A stretch of DNA of 64,000 bases, taken from positions 3,906,001 through 3,970,000 of the forward strand of contig NC_020516.1 of assembly GCF_000349945.1 (NCBI RefSeq), written 5' to 3'. Below the pieces are notes generated by a model. It was not told where the DNA came from. It was given only the letters and a program-made list of their open reading frames with translations, and did not search any database. Numbering within the stretch: position 1 is the stretch's first letter; every line of letters starts with the position of its first letter. The position numbers and the translations under genes were made by a program. Shown here piece by piece: positions 50,341 to 59,753 of this stretch. Source of the DNA: Azoarcus sp. KH32C. GTDB lineage: Bacteria > Pseudomonadota > Gammaproteobacteria > Burkholderiales > Rhodocyclaceae.

Positions 50341-52059
50341 ATGGCAGCAAACCCTCAGACCGCACTGAGCGGCCTTGCACGAGCATTGGTTCAACACGGC
50401 CGCCTGTCGGAGGCGGATGCGGCGACGTGCACGACCAGCGCACCGGCGGTCCCCAACGGGTTCATTCTGGAGCTCGCGCAGCGCAAACTGATCACCACCA
50501 AGGAAGTCGCCTGGTTCGCCGCCGAAACCTTCGGCTACCCGCTACTTGATATCGCGGCTGTCGACCGCTCTTTCTTCCCGAAGGATGCCATCGATCGCAA
50601 GCTGATCAGCAAACATCAGATCATTGCGCTCGGCAAGCGTCAGAACCGCCTCACCGTTGCCGCCGCCGATCCGTCGAACATGCGGGCTCTCGACGAGATC
50701 CGGTTCCAAACGGGCATGCAAGTGGATCTGGTCATCGTCGAGGCCGACCGGCTCGCCCGCCTCGCCGAAGCGTTGTCCGAATCTGCCGCCGACACGCTGA
50801 AAGAGCTGACCGGCGAAGATTTCGACATGGACCTCCTGCAGGGGCAGGAGCCTGCGGCCGAAACGGCATCTGACGAAGGCTCGGCGGAAGTTGACGATGC
50901 GCCGGTCGTCAAATTCATTCAGAAAGTCCTGATCGATGCGATTAACGAAGGCGCATCCGACATCCACTTCGAGCCGTACGAGAAGTACTACCGCATCCGG
51001 GTTCGGACCGACGGCATCCTGCGCGAGATCGCGCAACCGCCGCTGGTGCTCAAGGAAAAGATTGCCGCGCGGATCAAGGTGATATCGCGGCTCGATATTT
51101 CGGAAAAGCGCGTCCCGCAAGACGGCCGGATGAAGCTGGTGCTGTCCAAGAGCAAGTCGATCGACTTTCGCGTTTCCACCTTGCCGACACTTCACGGCGA
51201 AAAGATCGTGATGCGTATTCTGGACGCCAACTCCGCGATGCTCGGCATCGATGCGCTGGGTTACGAGCCCGACCAGAAAAAGGTGCTCATGGATGCGATC
51301 GAACGCCCATACGGGATGGTTCTTGTCACCGGACCGACCGGTTCTGGCAAGACCGTTTCGCTCTACACCTGTCTCAATATCCTGAACAAGCCCGGGGTCA
51401 ACATCTCGACGGCCGAGGATCCCGCAGAAATCAACCTGCCCGGCATCAACCAGGTCAACGTCAACGAAAAAGCCGGCCTCACGTTCGCGGCGTCTCTTCG
51501 TTCGTTTCTGCGCCAGGATCCGGACGTCATCATGGTGGGCGAAATCCGAGACCTGGAAACCGCCGAGATTTCCGTCAAGGCCGCGCAGACCGGCCACCTC
51601 GTCCTCTCGACGCTGCATACCAACGATGCGCCCACGACGCTGGAACGCCTCAAAAACATGGGCGTCGCGCCTTTCAACATTGCATCGTCCGTGATCATGA
51701 TCACCGCGCAGCGACTTGCGCGCCGCCTGTGCACCTGCAAGCAACCGGTGGACATTCCCATCGAGGCCTTGCTGCAAGCCGGTTTCAGCGGCGACGAACT
51801 CGACGGCAGCTGGCGCCCCTATGGCCCGGTCGGCTGCGAACGATGCAAGGGGAGCGGCTACAAGGGCCGGCTCGGCATCTACCAGGTCATGCCGATCAGC
51901 GACGAGATCGCACATATCATCATGACGAACGGCAATTCGATCGACATTGCCGCACAAGCACAACGGGAAGGCGTCCGCGACCTGCGACAGTCCGGACTCC
52001 TGAAGGTCAAGCAGGGGGCCACTTCGCTTGAAGAAGTGCTCGCCACTACAAACGAATAA
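50341..52059 (+). CDS. pilB: Type IV pilus assembly ATPase PilB
   Basis: A 572-residue hexameric ATPase that powers pilus extension. The N-terminal MshEN/T2SSE-N domain covers about residues 1-150; the motor has Walker A VTGPTGSGKTVSLY, the Asp box around TAEDPAEI, Walker B DVIMVGEIRDLETAE, the His box GHLVLSTLHTND and a four-Cys zinc site (CTCKQ ... CERCKGSGYKGR). ATG 50341 has only a weak SD. It heads pilB-pilC-pilD. Confidence 0.96.
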   Translation: MAANPQTALSGLARALVQHGRLSEADAATCTTSAPAVPNGFILELAQRKLITTKEVAWFAAETFGYPLLDIAAVDRSFFPKDAIDRKLISKHQIIALGKRQNRLTVAAADPSNMRALDEIRFQTGMQVDLVIVEADRLARLAEALSESAADTLKELTGEDFDMDLLQGQEPAAETASDEGSAEVDDAPVVKFIQKVLIDAINEGASDIHFEPYEKYYRIRVRTDGILREIAQPPLVLKEKIAARIKVISRLDISEKRVPQDGRMKLVLSKSKSIDFRVSTLPTLHGEKIVMRILDANSAMLGIDALGYEPDQKKVLMDAIERPYGMVLVTGPTGSGKTVSLYTCLNILNKPGVNISTAEDPAEINLPGINQVNVNEKAGLTFAASLRSFLRQDPDVIMVGEIRDLETAEISVKAAQTGHLVLSTLHTNDAPTTLERLKNMGVAPFNIASSVIMITAQRLARRLCTCKQPVDIPIEALLQAGFSGDELDGSWRPYGPVGCERCKGSGYKGRLGIYQVMPISDEIAHIIMTNGNSIDIAAQAQREGVRDLRQSGLLKVKQGATSLEEVLATTNE

Positions 52060-52076
52060 GGGAACAGCATCGACTC

Positions 52077-53312
52077 ATGGCGACCACGACCCGAGGCAAG
52101 GTAGCCGCCGCCAGCGGCCCCAAGGAAGTCCTGTACGCATGGGAAGGACGGGACAAGACCGGCAAGCAGGTGCGCGGGGAAATGCGCGCGAGCGGGGAGT
52201 CCGTGGTTCAGGCCACGCTGCGACGCCAGGGCGTCCAGGTGTCCAAGGTCAAGAAGCAAAGCATGGCCCGCGGTCACAAGATCACCGACAAGGACATTGC
52301 GCTCTTTACCCGCCAGCTGGCGACCATGATGAAATCGGGCGTCCCGCTGCTGCAGGCCTTCGATATCGGCATCAAGGGTTCGAGCAATCCCAGTCTCGCG
52401 CGACTGCTGAATGACGTACGGACCGACGTGGAAACGGGCTCGAGCCTCTCGCAGGCCTTCAGCAAACACCCGCTCTATTTCGACAAGCTCTTCTGCAACC
52501 TCGTCGCGGCCGGCGAACAGGCCGGTATTCTGGATGGCCTGCTTGACCGCATCGCCACCTACAAGGAAAAGATCCTTGCGATCAAGAGCAAGATCAAGTC
52601 GGCGATGTTTTACCCGATCGCCGTCATCGTCGTTGCGGCGATTGTCGTGACGGTGATCATGTTGTTCGTGGTGCCTGAATTCAAGAAGGTTTTCCATAGC
52701 TTCGGCGCAGACCTTCCCGCTCCGACTCTGGTGGTCATTGCGATCTCGGACGCCTTCGTGTCGAACTGGTACATCGTATTCGGCGCACTCGTCGGCATCT
52801 TCATGGGGATCAGTGCAAGCTACAAACGCTCGAGTGCGATGCAGATTGCAGTTGACCGTATCGTGCTGCAGGCCCCGGTCGTCGGCGATATCATTCGCAA
52901 AGCAACGGTTGCGCGCTGGACGCGAACGCTGTCGACGATGTTCGCGGCAGGCGTCCCGCTGGTGGAAGCCCTCGAGTCCGTGGGCGGCGCCTCGGGCAAC
53001 TACGTTTACCTGACTGCGACACGCCAGATTCAGACCGAGGTCAGCACCGGCACCAGTCTGACGGTCGCCATGCAGAACGCCGATGTGTTTCCGGGCATGG
53101 TGGTTCAGATGGTCTCGATCGGCGAAGAGTCTGGTCAGCTCGATTCGATGCTCGGAAAAGTCTCCGACTTCTATGAGCAGGAAGTCGACGACGCGGTCGC
53201 GGGGCTTTCGACGCTACTCGAACCCCTCATCATGGTGTTCCTCGGCGTCGTGATCGGCGGCCTGGTCGTCGCGATGTATCTGCCCATCTTCAAACTTGGC
53301 GAAGTGGTCTGA
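52077..53312 (+). CDS. pilC: Type IV pilus platform protein PilC
   Basis: A 411-residue inner-membrane protein with two T2SSF repeats (FTRQLATMMKSGVPLLQAF and WTRTLSTMFAAGVPLVEAL) and three transmembrane helices. It is the platform turned by PilB. The gene starts 17 nt after pilB. Confidence 0.96.
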   Translation: MATTTRGKVAAASGPKEVLYAWEGRDKTGKQVRGEMRASGESVVQATLRRQGVQVSKVKKQSMARGHKITDKDIALFTRQLATMMKSGVPLLQAFDIGIKGSSNPSLARLLNDVRTDVETGSSLSQAFSKHPLYFDKLFCNLVAAGEQAGILDGLLDRIATYKEKILAIKSKIKSAMFYPIAVIVVAAIVVTVIMLFVVPEFKKVFHSFGADLPAPTLVVIAISDAFVSNWYIVFGALVGIFMGISASYKRSSAMQIAVDRIVLQAPVVGDIIRKATVARWTRTLSTMFAAGVPLVEALESVGGASGNYVYLTATRQIQTEVSTGTSLTVAMQNADVFPGMVVQMVSIGEESGQLDSMLGKVSDFYEQEVDDAVAGLSTLLEPLIMVFLGVVIGGLVVAMYLPIFKLGEVV

Positions 53313-53366
53313 GCCTCCTTCAGCAGTTGCCCGGCAGACACCGGGCAGCGAACTCACGTACTCCTC

Positions 53367-54218
53367 ATGTCCGAATTTCTGCGCGACCCCGTAGTATTCA
53401 CCACGCTTGCCACCCTGCTCGGCCTGTTCGTCGGGAGTTTTCTCAATGTCGTGATTCACCGCCTTCCGAAAATGATGGAACGGGAGTGGCATGCCCAAGC
53501 GGCCGAATTGCGTGACGAGCCGATTCCCGAGCGCGAACCGTTCAACCTCGCCACCCCGCGCTCGCGCTGCCCACACTGCGGTCATCAGATCACCGCGCTG
53601 GAAAACATCCCCGTCGTGAGCTACCTGATCCTGCGCGGGCGCTGCAGTCACTGTGCCGCGTCCATCAGCCGGCGTTATCCGATCGTGGAAGTGCTGACGG
53701 CAGGCCTTACGGGCTATGCGGCCTGGCACTTCGGCTATGGAGCGGCGGCTCTTGGTGCCTTCTGTTTCGTCTGGGCCATGGTCGCAATGACCTTCATCGA
53801 TCTGGACACCCAACTGCTCCCCGACTCGCTGACCCTGCCCTTGCTATGGCTGGGCCTCGCCCTCAATCTCGGCAGCACCTACGTGGAGCTGTCGAACGCG
53901 GTAATCGGCGCCATGGCAGGTTATCTCTCGCTGTGGTCGGTCTTCTGGCTCTTCAAGCTCACCACCGGCAAGGAAGGCATGGGCTATGGGGACTTCAAGC
54001 TGCTCGCGGCCGTCGGCGCGTGGCTGGGCTGGCAGATGCTGCCGCTGACCATCCTGTTTTCGTCCCTCGTGGGGGCCCTTGCCGGCATCGGACTGATCGC
54101 GTTCGCGCGTCACGGGCGGAATGTACCGATTCCATTCGGCCCCTACCTTGCCGCTGCGGGCGTGCTTGCGCTCTTCTGGGGCAAGCGGATCACGGACTTG
54201 TACCTGGCGACATTCTGA
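53367..54218 (+). CDS. pilD: Prepilin peptidase / N-methyltransferase PilD
   Basis: A 283-residue membrane enzyme that cleaves and N-methylates type IV prepilins and type II pseudopilins. The cytoplasmic zinc site is CPHCGHQ...RCSHCAA; the two catalytic Asp lie in FIDLDTQLLPDSLTLP and GYGDFKLLAAVGAWLGW. It has about seven to eight helices. No coaE or yacG follows, unlike in many relatives. Confidence 0.96.
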   Translation: MSEFLRDPVVFTTLATLLGLFVGSFLNVVIHRLPKMMEREWHAQAAELRDEPIPEREPFNLATPRSRCPHCGHQITALENIPVVSYLILRGRCSHCAASISRRYPIVEVLTAGLTGYAAWHFGYGAAALGAFCFVWAMVAMTFIDLDTQLLPDSLTLPLLWLGLALNLGSTYVELSNAVIGAMAGYLSLWSVFWLFKLTTGKEGMGYGDFKLLAAVGAWLGWQMLPLTILFSSLVGALAGIGLIAFARHGRNVPIPFGPYLAAAGVLALFWGKRITDLYLATF

Positions 54219-54266
54219 CGCTCACGGCTTCTTGAAGCGGCGCATCAGCATCCCCATTTAAAGCAC

Positions 54267-54285
54267 GGCGCCCGCGTCGGGCGCC
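54267..54285. repeat. Inverted repeat downstream of pilD
   Basis: GGCGCCCG-CGT-CGGGCGCC is a perfect 8-bp stem in the 128-nt gap between pilD and the fmdB-like gene. No T tract follows, so termination would be weak; the gap contains no gene. Confidence 0.6.
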
Positions 54286-54346
54286 CCAGACTTCTCCCTG
54301 ATGCTGCATTGCGTTAGACTCGCAAGCTTGGTTTCCGGAGGTTGCC

Positions 54347-54610
54347 ATGCCCATTTACGAATATCGTTGCAATAGCTGCGGGTTCCAGAAGGAACACATC
54401 CAGAAGATGAGCGATGATCCGCTCAAGACCTGTCCGTCGTGCAACGCAGACACTTATCAGAAACAGCTGTCGGCTGCCGGTTTCCAATTGAAGGGCACCG
54501 GCTGGTATGCCACCGACTTCAAGGGTGGCAGCTCATCGGCCCCCAAACCGTCCGAGGCGGCGGCAGCTCCCGCCGGATGCGGCGGCGCTTGCGCCTGTCA
54601 TCCGAGCTAA
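54347..54610 (+). CDS. FmdB-family zinc-ribbon protein
   Basis: An 87-residue protein: MPIYEYRCNSCGFQKEHIQK and TCPSCNAD form the paired CxxC zinc ribbon of the FmdB/regulatory-protein family. The tail is Ala/Gly/Cys-rich (CGGACACHPS). Role unknown. The fmdB-DUF502-aspS order is widespread in betaproteobacteria. SD GGAGG is 7 nt before the ATG. Confidence 0.9.
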   Translation: MPIYEYRCNSCGFQKEHIQKMSDDPLKTCPSCNADTYQKQLSAAGFQLKGTGWYATDFKGGSSSAPKPSEAAAAPAGCGGACACHPS

Positions 54611-54625
54611 GGGCAACAGCCTCAC

Positions 54626-55249
54626 GTGCGAAGATATTTCATCACCGGGCTCCTGATCTGGATTCCATTGTCCATCACGTTCATGGTGCTGGCGTGGATC
54701 GTCGGCACCCTGGACCAGATCATCGACTGGCTGCCGAACGGCCTGCAGCCACGCCATCTGCTGGGATTCAACATTCCTGGCGCCGGTGTCGTGGTTGCAC
54801 TGTTGCTCGTATTGAGCACAGGCCTCATCGCGGCCAACGTGATCGGGCAGAAGCTGGTCAGGTTCTGGGAAGGGCTGCTTTCCCGTATCCCAGTGGTGAA
54901 ATCGCTCTATAACGGCGTCAAGCAGGTCTCCGACACCCTTTTTTCGAGCTCGGGCCAGGCTTTCCGCAAGGCGCTGCTTGTGCGTTATCCCCACCAGGAC
55001 TCCTGGACGATTGCCTTCCTGACCGGAAAGCCCGGTGGTGACGCCGCAAACCACCTCGAAGGTGAATACGTCAGCGTCTATGTGCCGACGACGCCGAACC
55101 CCACATCCGGCTTCTTCCTGATGATGGCCAAGGCGGATGTGATCGAACTCGACATGAGTGTCGACGAGGCGCTCAAGTACATCATCTCGATGGGCGTGGT
55201 TGCGCCGCCCGCGCGCAACGGCACCTCCCCAATTCTGCTGAACCAGTAA
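54626..55249 (+). CDS. DUF502 membrane protein
   Basis: A 207-residue protein with two N-terminal transmembrane helices (ITGLLIWIPLSITFMVLAWIV and GAGVVVALLLVLSTGLIAAN), then the conserved DUF502 region (SRIPVVKSLYNGVKQVSDTL, VPTTPNPTSGFFLMM). Role unknown. The start is GTG 54626. Confidence 0.87.
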   Translation: MRRYFITGLLIWIPLSITFMVLAWIVGTLDQIIDWLPNGLQPRHLLGFNIPGAGVVVALLLVLSTGLIAANVIGQKLVRFWEGLLSRIPVVKSLYNGVKQVSDTLFSSSGQAFRKALLVRYPHQDSWTIAFLTGKPGGDAANHLEGEYVSVYVPTTPNPTSGFFLMMAKADVIELDMSVDEALKYIISMGVVAPPARNGTSPILLNQ

Positions 55250-55293
55250 CCATACGGCCCCGATGGCCGTGTCTTCGTTTCGGACATTTGCTC

Positions 55294-57093
55294 ATGCGAA
55301 CCAAATACTGCGGTCAAGTCACCGCTGCCGACCTTGACCAGACCGTGACCCTGTGCGGCTGGGTGCACCGTCGCCGCGACCACGGCGGTGTGATCTTCAT
55401 CGACCTGCGCGACCGCGAGGGCCTGGTTCAGGTGGTGTGCGACCCTGACCGCGCCGAGACCTTCCGCATCGCGGAATCGATTCGCAACGAATACGTCGTG
55501 AAGCTGACGGGCAAGGTTCGCCGTCGCCCCGCCGGCACCGAGAACGCAAACCTCGTCTCGGGCGAGATCGAAGTGCTTTGCCACACGCTCGAAGTGCTCA
55601 ACGCATCGGCGACGCCGCCGTTCCAGCTTGATGACGACAACCTGTCGGAGAATGTCCGCCTGGTGAACCGCGTCATCGACCTGCGTCGCCCGCAGATGCA
55701 GAAGAACATGATGCTGCGCTACAAGGTGGCGATGGCTTTCCGCCGCTTCCTCGATGGCCAGGGCTTCATCGACATCGAGACGCCGATGCTGACGAAGAGC
55801 ACGCCGGAAGGCGCACGCGACTACCTCGTTCCCTCGCGCGTGCATCCGGGACAGTTCTTCGCGCTTCCGCAGTCGCCGCAGCTCTTCAAGCAGCTGCTGA
55901 TGGTCGCGGGCTTCGATCGCTACTATCAGCTCACGAAGTGCTTCCGGGACGAGGATCTGCGCGCCGACCGCCAGCCGGAATTCACCCAGGTCGATATCGA
56001 GACCTCGTTCCTGAACGAGACCGAGATCACCGCGATCATGGAAGACATGATCCGCTTCGTGTTCCGCGAAGCGCTTGCCGTCGAACTCCCGGCGCCCTTC
56101 CCGCGCATGACTTATGCGGAAGCGATGCGCCGTTACGGCTCGGACAAGCCGGACCTGCGAGTGACGCTTGAGCTGACCGAAGTGACCGACGCGGTCCGCG
56201 ACGTCGCGTTCAAGGTGTTCAGCGGCCCGGCGACCAGCGGCGGCCGCGTTGCCGCGCTGCGCGTTCCGGGCGGTGCGGGCCTCACGCGCGGCGAGATTGA
56301 CGAGTACACGAAGTTCGTCGGCATCTACGGCGCGAAGGGCCTCGCCTACATCAAGGTCAACGACGTCACCAAGCCGAACGAGGAAGGCCTGCAGTCTCCG
56401 ATCGTGAAGAACCTGAACGAGACCGCGCTGCGCACGATCCTCGAACGGACCGGCGCGCAGTCGGGTGACCTGATCTTCTTCGGTGCGGACAAGACGAAGG
56501 TCGTCAACGACGCGCTCGGTGCGCTGCGCATCAAGCTCGGTCACGAGAAGGGCTACGTGACCGGCGACGCCTGGTGCCCGCTGTGGGTTGTCGACTTCCC
56601 GATGTTCGAATACGACGAGGACGACAAGCGCTGGGTCGCCTGCCACCATCCGTTCACGAGCCCGAAGGACGACCACGTCGAGTTGCTCGACTCGAACCCG
56701 GGCGAGTGCCTGGCGAAGGCGTATGACCTGGCGCTGAACGGCTGGGAGATCGGCGGCGGCTCGGTTCGTATCCATCGTGCCGACGTCCAGGCGCGTGTGT
56801 TCGACGCGCTGAACATCGGCCCCGAAGAGCAGCAGATCAAGTTCGGCTTCCTGCTCGACGCACTCAAGTACGGCGCGCCCCCGCACGGCGGCCTCGCCTT
56901 CGGTCTCGACCGGATCGTCACGCTGATGACCGGCGCAGAATCGATCCGCGACGTGATCGCCTTCCCGAAGACGCAGCGCGCCCAGTGTCTGCTGACCGAC
57001 GCACCGGGCGAGGTCGACGAGAAACAGTTGCGCGAGCTCCACATCCGTCTGCGCCAGAAGGTCGACACCCAGGTCGAAGTCGGCAAGTCCTGA
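55294..57093 (+). CDS. aspS: Aspartate-tRNA ligase
   Basis: A 599-residue class IIb synthetase with an N-terminal OB-fold anticodon domain (VTLCGWVHRRRDHGGVIFIDLRDREGLVQVV), motif 2 around KCFRDEDLRADRQPEFTQ, the bacterial GAD insertion, and motif 3 GGLAFGLDRIVTLMTG. ATG 55294 is chosen over TTG 55288. The residues distinguishing AspRS from the non-discriminating form cannot be settled by eye. Confidence 0.96.
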   Translation: MRTKYCGQVTAADLDQTVTLCGWVHRRRDHGGVIFIDLRDREGLVQVVCDPDRAETFRIAESIRNEYVVKLTGKVRRRPAGTENANLVSGEIEVLCHTLEVLNASATPPFQLDDDNLSENVRLVNRVIDLRRPQMQKNMMLRYKVAMAFRRFLDGQGFIDIETPMLTKSTPEGARDYLVPSRVHPGQFFALPQSPQLFKQLLMVAGFDRYYQLTKCFRDEDLRADRQPEFTQVDIETSFLNETEITAIMEDMIRFVFREALAVELPAPFPRMTYAEAMRRYGSDKPDLRVTLELTEVTDAVRDVAFKVFSGPATSGGRVAALRVPGGAGLTRGEIDEYTKFVGIYGAKGLAYIKVNDVTKPNEEGLQSPIVKNLNETALRTILERTGAQSGDLIFFGADKTKVVNDALGALRIKLGHEKGYVTGDAWCPLWVVDFPMFEYDEDDKRWVACHHPFTSPKDDHVELLDSNPGECLAKAYDLALNGWEIGGGSVRIHRADVQARVFDALNIGPEEQQIKFGFLLDALKYGAPPHGGLAFGLDRIVTLMTGAESIRDVIAFPKTQRAQCLLTDAPGEVDEKQLRELHIRLRQKVDTQVEVGKS

Positions 57094-57116
57094 GTCCTGC
57101 GCCTCGCGCCTAACGA

Positions 57117-57147
57117 AAGGGCAGATGGCTGACCATCTGCCCTTTTT
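57117..57147 (+). terminator. Terminator after aspS
   Basis: AAAGGGCAGATGG-CTGA-CCATCTGCCCTTTTT: a 10-bp GC-containing stem with U tract, 23 nt past the stop. Confidence 0.95.
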
Positions 57148-57262
57148 CATGCAGACTGTCACCTGCACGGCATCAATAATTACTGCAGAAAGCATCGGCG
57201 GATGCCGTAAGCTCCGATAGACTGCCTGAGTCCGGGCCCCAATATCCGCTCACCGTAACATC

Positions 57263-58882
57263 ATGGCCGATATCGAACGTCTCAACGTCCTGATCGTCGA
57301 AGCGAATCAGAGCATGCGCGGCCAATTGAGATCGATGCTCAATGGCTTCGGCATTGCCGACGTCAATTTCGCACCTACCGCCGGAATGGCGGTCAGTCGG
57401 TTGCGCGAGCGCAAATACGACATCATCCTGTGCGAGTACAACCTCGGGGAGGGCCAGGACGGGCAGCATCTGCTGGAAGATCTCCGCAGCAAGGAGATCA
57501 TCCCCCTCGATACGCTGTTCATCATGATCACCGGGGAGCGCAATTACGAACGCGTCGTCAGCGCGGCCGAGCTGGCCCCGAACGACTACATCCTGAAGCC
57601 GCTGACCCCCGACAGCTTGCACATCCGCCTGTTGCGGGCGCTTGAAAAACGGGAGGCCTTCCGTTCCGTGTATCGGGCGATCGATGCGGGCGAGACGCAG
57701 CAGGCGATCGAAGGCTGCGCGGCGGGACGTCGGGAGCATCCGCGCTACCGGATCGATTTCATGCGCCTCGAGGCGGAGCTCCACGCGGTGCTCGGCCATA
57801 CTGAACACGCCGAAGACATCTATCGCGAAGTACTGGCTGCCAAGGCTGTGCCTTGGGCACGCCTCGGTCTCGCCAAGGTACTGTTCGCGAAGAAGGAGTA
57901 TGGCGCGGCGGAAGACCTCCTGAGTTCGCTCGTTGCCGAGAACAGCCGCTACATCGACGCCTATGACTGGCTCGCGAAGGCGCGCGAGGCAAGCGGCCGG
58001 ATCGACGAGGCGCGGGACGTGCTCGCGAGCGCCGTGGCGCTGTCGCCCCACCGCCTGAGCCGTCTGCGCCACCTTGGCAGCGTCCAATTGGCCTCGGGCG
58101 ATCTGGAGTCCGCGGAACGCACCCTCGCGGAAGTGGTGCGAAAGGGAAAGTATTCGGATTTTCGCGATCCTGAAGACCATGTGCACCTCGTCCAAGCGCA
58201 ACTCGGGCAGGGACGAACGAACGAAGCCCAGACGACGATTCGCGACCTGGAGCGGAGCATGGAAGGATTGGCGGCGACGCCGATCTGCAGTTCGCTGTCG
58301 AAAGCGCTCTATTTCAGCGAAACCGGCGCGGCCGATCAGGCTCAGGCCGCACTTCAGGCGGCACTCAGGGCAGGCTCCGACCTGACCACCGTGTCGATCG
58401 GGCTTAAGCAGGAGCTGATCAAGGCCTGCCTCGACAATGACCTGGAAAGCGAAGGCAGTACGCTCGTAATGGACATTCTGCGGAACGCGTCCGACGAGCA
58501 GACGATCGAGAAGACGCGGGCAATTCTGCAATCGCGCGGCTGCGGCGAACTATCGGACGAACTCGAGCAACGCGTCCACGTCGAAGTGAAGAACCTGATT
58601 GCAACCGGCGCAGATATGGTGAAGTCCGGCGACTACGACGGTGCCGTGCGCGAAATGATGAGCGCGGTACAGAAGATGCCGGGGAATCCGCACGTGCTGT
58701 TCAACGCGGCCCTGGCGCTGCTGCGCCATATCGAGAACCGGGGCTGGAACGATCGCTTTGCGGCGCAGGCCCGGACGCTGATCGCGCGCACGCGGCGTCT
58801 CGACCCGGCCAATCCGCGCCTGGAGGCGATCAACGGCTTCATGCAGCAACTGTCGAAGAAGCTCAACACGCGGCAAGCCTAG
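57263..58882 (+). CDS. TPR response-regulator homologue with a pseudo-receiver domain
   Basis: A 539-residue protein: an N-terminal CheY-like domain (residues about 7-125) and then a long TPR region to the C-terminus. In the receiver the phospho-acceptor Asp is Glu58 (ILCEYNLGEGQDGQ; codon GAG at 57434) and the acidic pair is Glu13-Ala14 (LIVEANQSM), while Thr90 (IMITGE) and Lys112 (YILKPL) are kept. Related TPR response regulators normally have Asp in CDYNLG. Phosphorylation is therefore unlikely; Glu may mimic the active state. No kinase gene is nearby. It has its own transcript after the aspS terminator. Confidence 0.88.
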   Translation: MADIERLNVLIVEANQSMRGQLRSMLNGFGIADVNFAPTAGMAVSRLRERKYDIILCEYNLGEGQDGQHLLEDLRSKEIIPLDTLFIMITGERNYERVVSAAELAPNDYILKPLTPDSLHIRLLRALEKREAFRSVYRAIDAGETQQAIEGCAAGRREHPRYRIDFMRLEAELHAVLGHTEHAEDIYREVLAAKAVPWARLGLAKVLFAKKEYGAAEDLLSSLVAENSRYIDAYDWLAKAREASGRIDEARDVLASAVALSPHRLSRLRHLGSVQLASGDLESAERTLAEVVRKGKYSDFRDPEDHVHLVQAQLGQGRTNEAQTTIRDLERSMEGLAATPICSSLSKALYFSETGAADQAQAALQAALRAGSDLTTVSIGLKQELIKACLDNDLESEGSTLVMDILRNASDEQTIEKTRAILQSRGCGELSDELEQRVHVEVKNLIATGADMVKSGDYDGAVREMMSAVQKMPGNPHVLFNAALALLRHIENRGWNDRFAAQARTLIARTRRLDPANPRLEAINGFMQQLSKKLNTRQA

Positions 58883-58932
58883 CAAGCAACCGCGCCGGCG
58901 CGGTCTTCGTCCGCCCTTCACGGAGTTCCCTG

Positions 58933-59313
58933 ATGCACGCTGCGTTTGCGCGGATTGCGCTTTTCCTGCTCATCGCCGTATGCGCCCTGACGGGCTACGG
59001 TCGGGAACCGTGGCGCCCGGACGGCGAGGGGTTGCCGGGGGAGGCCATCGAGACGCTGCAGCGCATCCAGCGCGGCGGCCCCTTTCCCTACCGCAAGGAC
59101 GGTGTCGTCTTTCAGAATCGTGAACGGCGGCTGCCCCAACGACCGTATGGCTACTATCGTGAATATACGGTGCCGACGCCGGGCTCGGACGATCGCGGGG
59201 CAAGGCGCATCATCAGCGGCGGGACGCCGCCCGAGGTCTTCTACTACACGGGCGACCATTACCGCAGCTTCCGGCAATTGACGTCGGAATTGGTCCGGGA
59301 GAATGCACGATGA
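58933..59313 (+). CDS. Barnase-type secreted guanyl ribonuclease
   Basis: A 126-residue microbial RNase (N1/T1/barnase family). A signal peptide (AFARIALFLLIAVCALTGYG) directs it to the periplasm or outside. Catalytic residues aligned by motif are Glu77 in YYREYTVP, Arg88/Arg92 in RGARRII and His109 in TGDHYRSF. ATG 58933 has GGAG 7 nt upstream. The barstar gene overlaps its stop by 4 nt. Confidence 0.88.
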   Translation: MHAAFARIALFLLIAVCALTGYGREPWRPDGEGLPGEAIETLQRIQRGGPFPYRKDGVVFQNRERRLPQRPYGYYREYTVPTPGSDDRGARRIISGGTPPEVFYYTGDHYRSFRQLTSELVRENAR

Positions 59314-59753
59314 CCGAATCCAGCCGCTTGTCGAATCTGCTGTCGGAGCACGGCCGTGCCGGCGTCTATCTGCTGCCTGATGAAGGCAGCGGCGCGCTAT
59401 CGGAGCTTGCCACCGGACTCGATTTCGCGTTCGCGCACGCCGATCTCGACGGCTGTGCCGACAAGGCGGAGTTCCTGCGCCGGGTCGCCGCCGCCCTGCA
59501 CTTCCCGACATGGTTCGGACACAACTGGGACGCCCTGTCCGATTGCCTCACGGACCTGAGCTGGCTGAAAGCGGACGGTTACGTCGTGGTCCTCGATCAC
59601 ATGGATCGCTTCCGCCTCGCCGCAGAAGACGAGTTCGTCACGGCACTGGACATTTTCGAAGAGGCTGCACGCTCGTGGGCGGACGCAGGCGTCCCAATGT
59701 GGATCTTCGTCGGCCTCAGCCGGGACGGCATCACGCATCTGCGCAGCCTGTAA
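59310..59753 (+). CDS. Barstar-family ribonuclease inhibitor
   Basis: A 147-residue cytoplasmic protein with the barstar motif HFPTWFGHNWDALSDCLTDLSWL, whose Asp residues occupy the RNase active site in barstar-barnase. There is no signal peptide. It overlaps the RNase stop (ATGA) and is followed by nudB with TAATG overlap. It protects the cell from its own RNase. Confidence 0.88.
   Translation: MTESSRLSNLLSEHGRAGVYLLPDEGSGALSELATGLDFAFAHADLDGCADKAEFLRRVAAALHFPTWFGHNWDALSDCLTDLSWLKADGYVVVLDHMDRFRLAAEDEFVTALDIFEEAARSWADAGVPMWIFVGLSRDGITHLRSL

Noticed and set aside
55078..57195. A 705-codon minus-strand frame opposite aspS
   Set aside because: Antisense shadow of aspS; no motifs and no SD.
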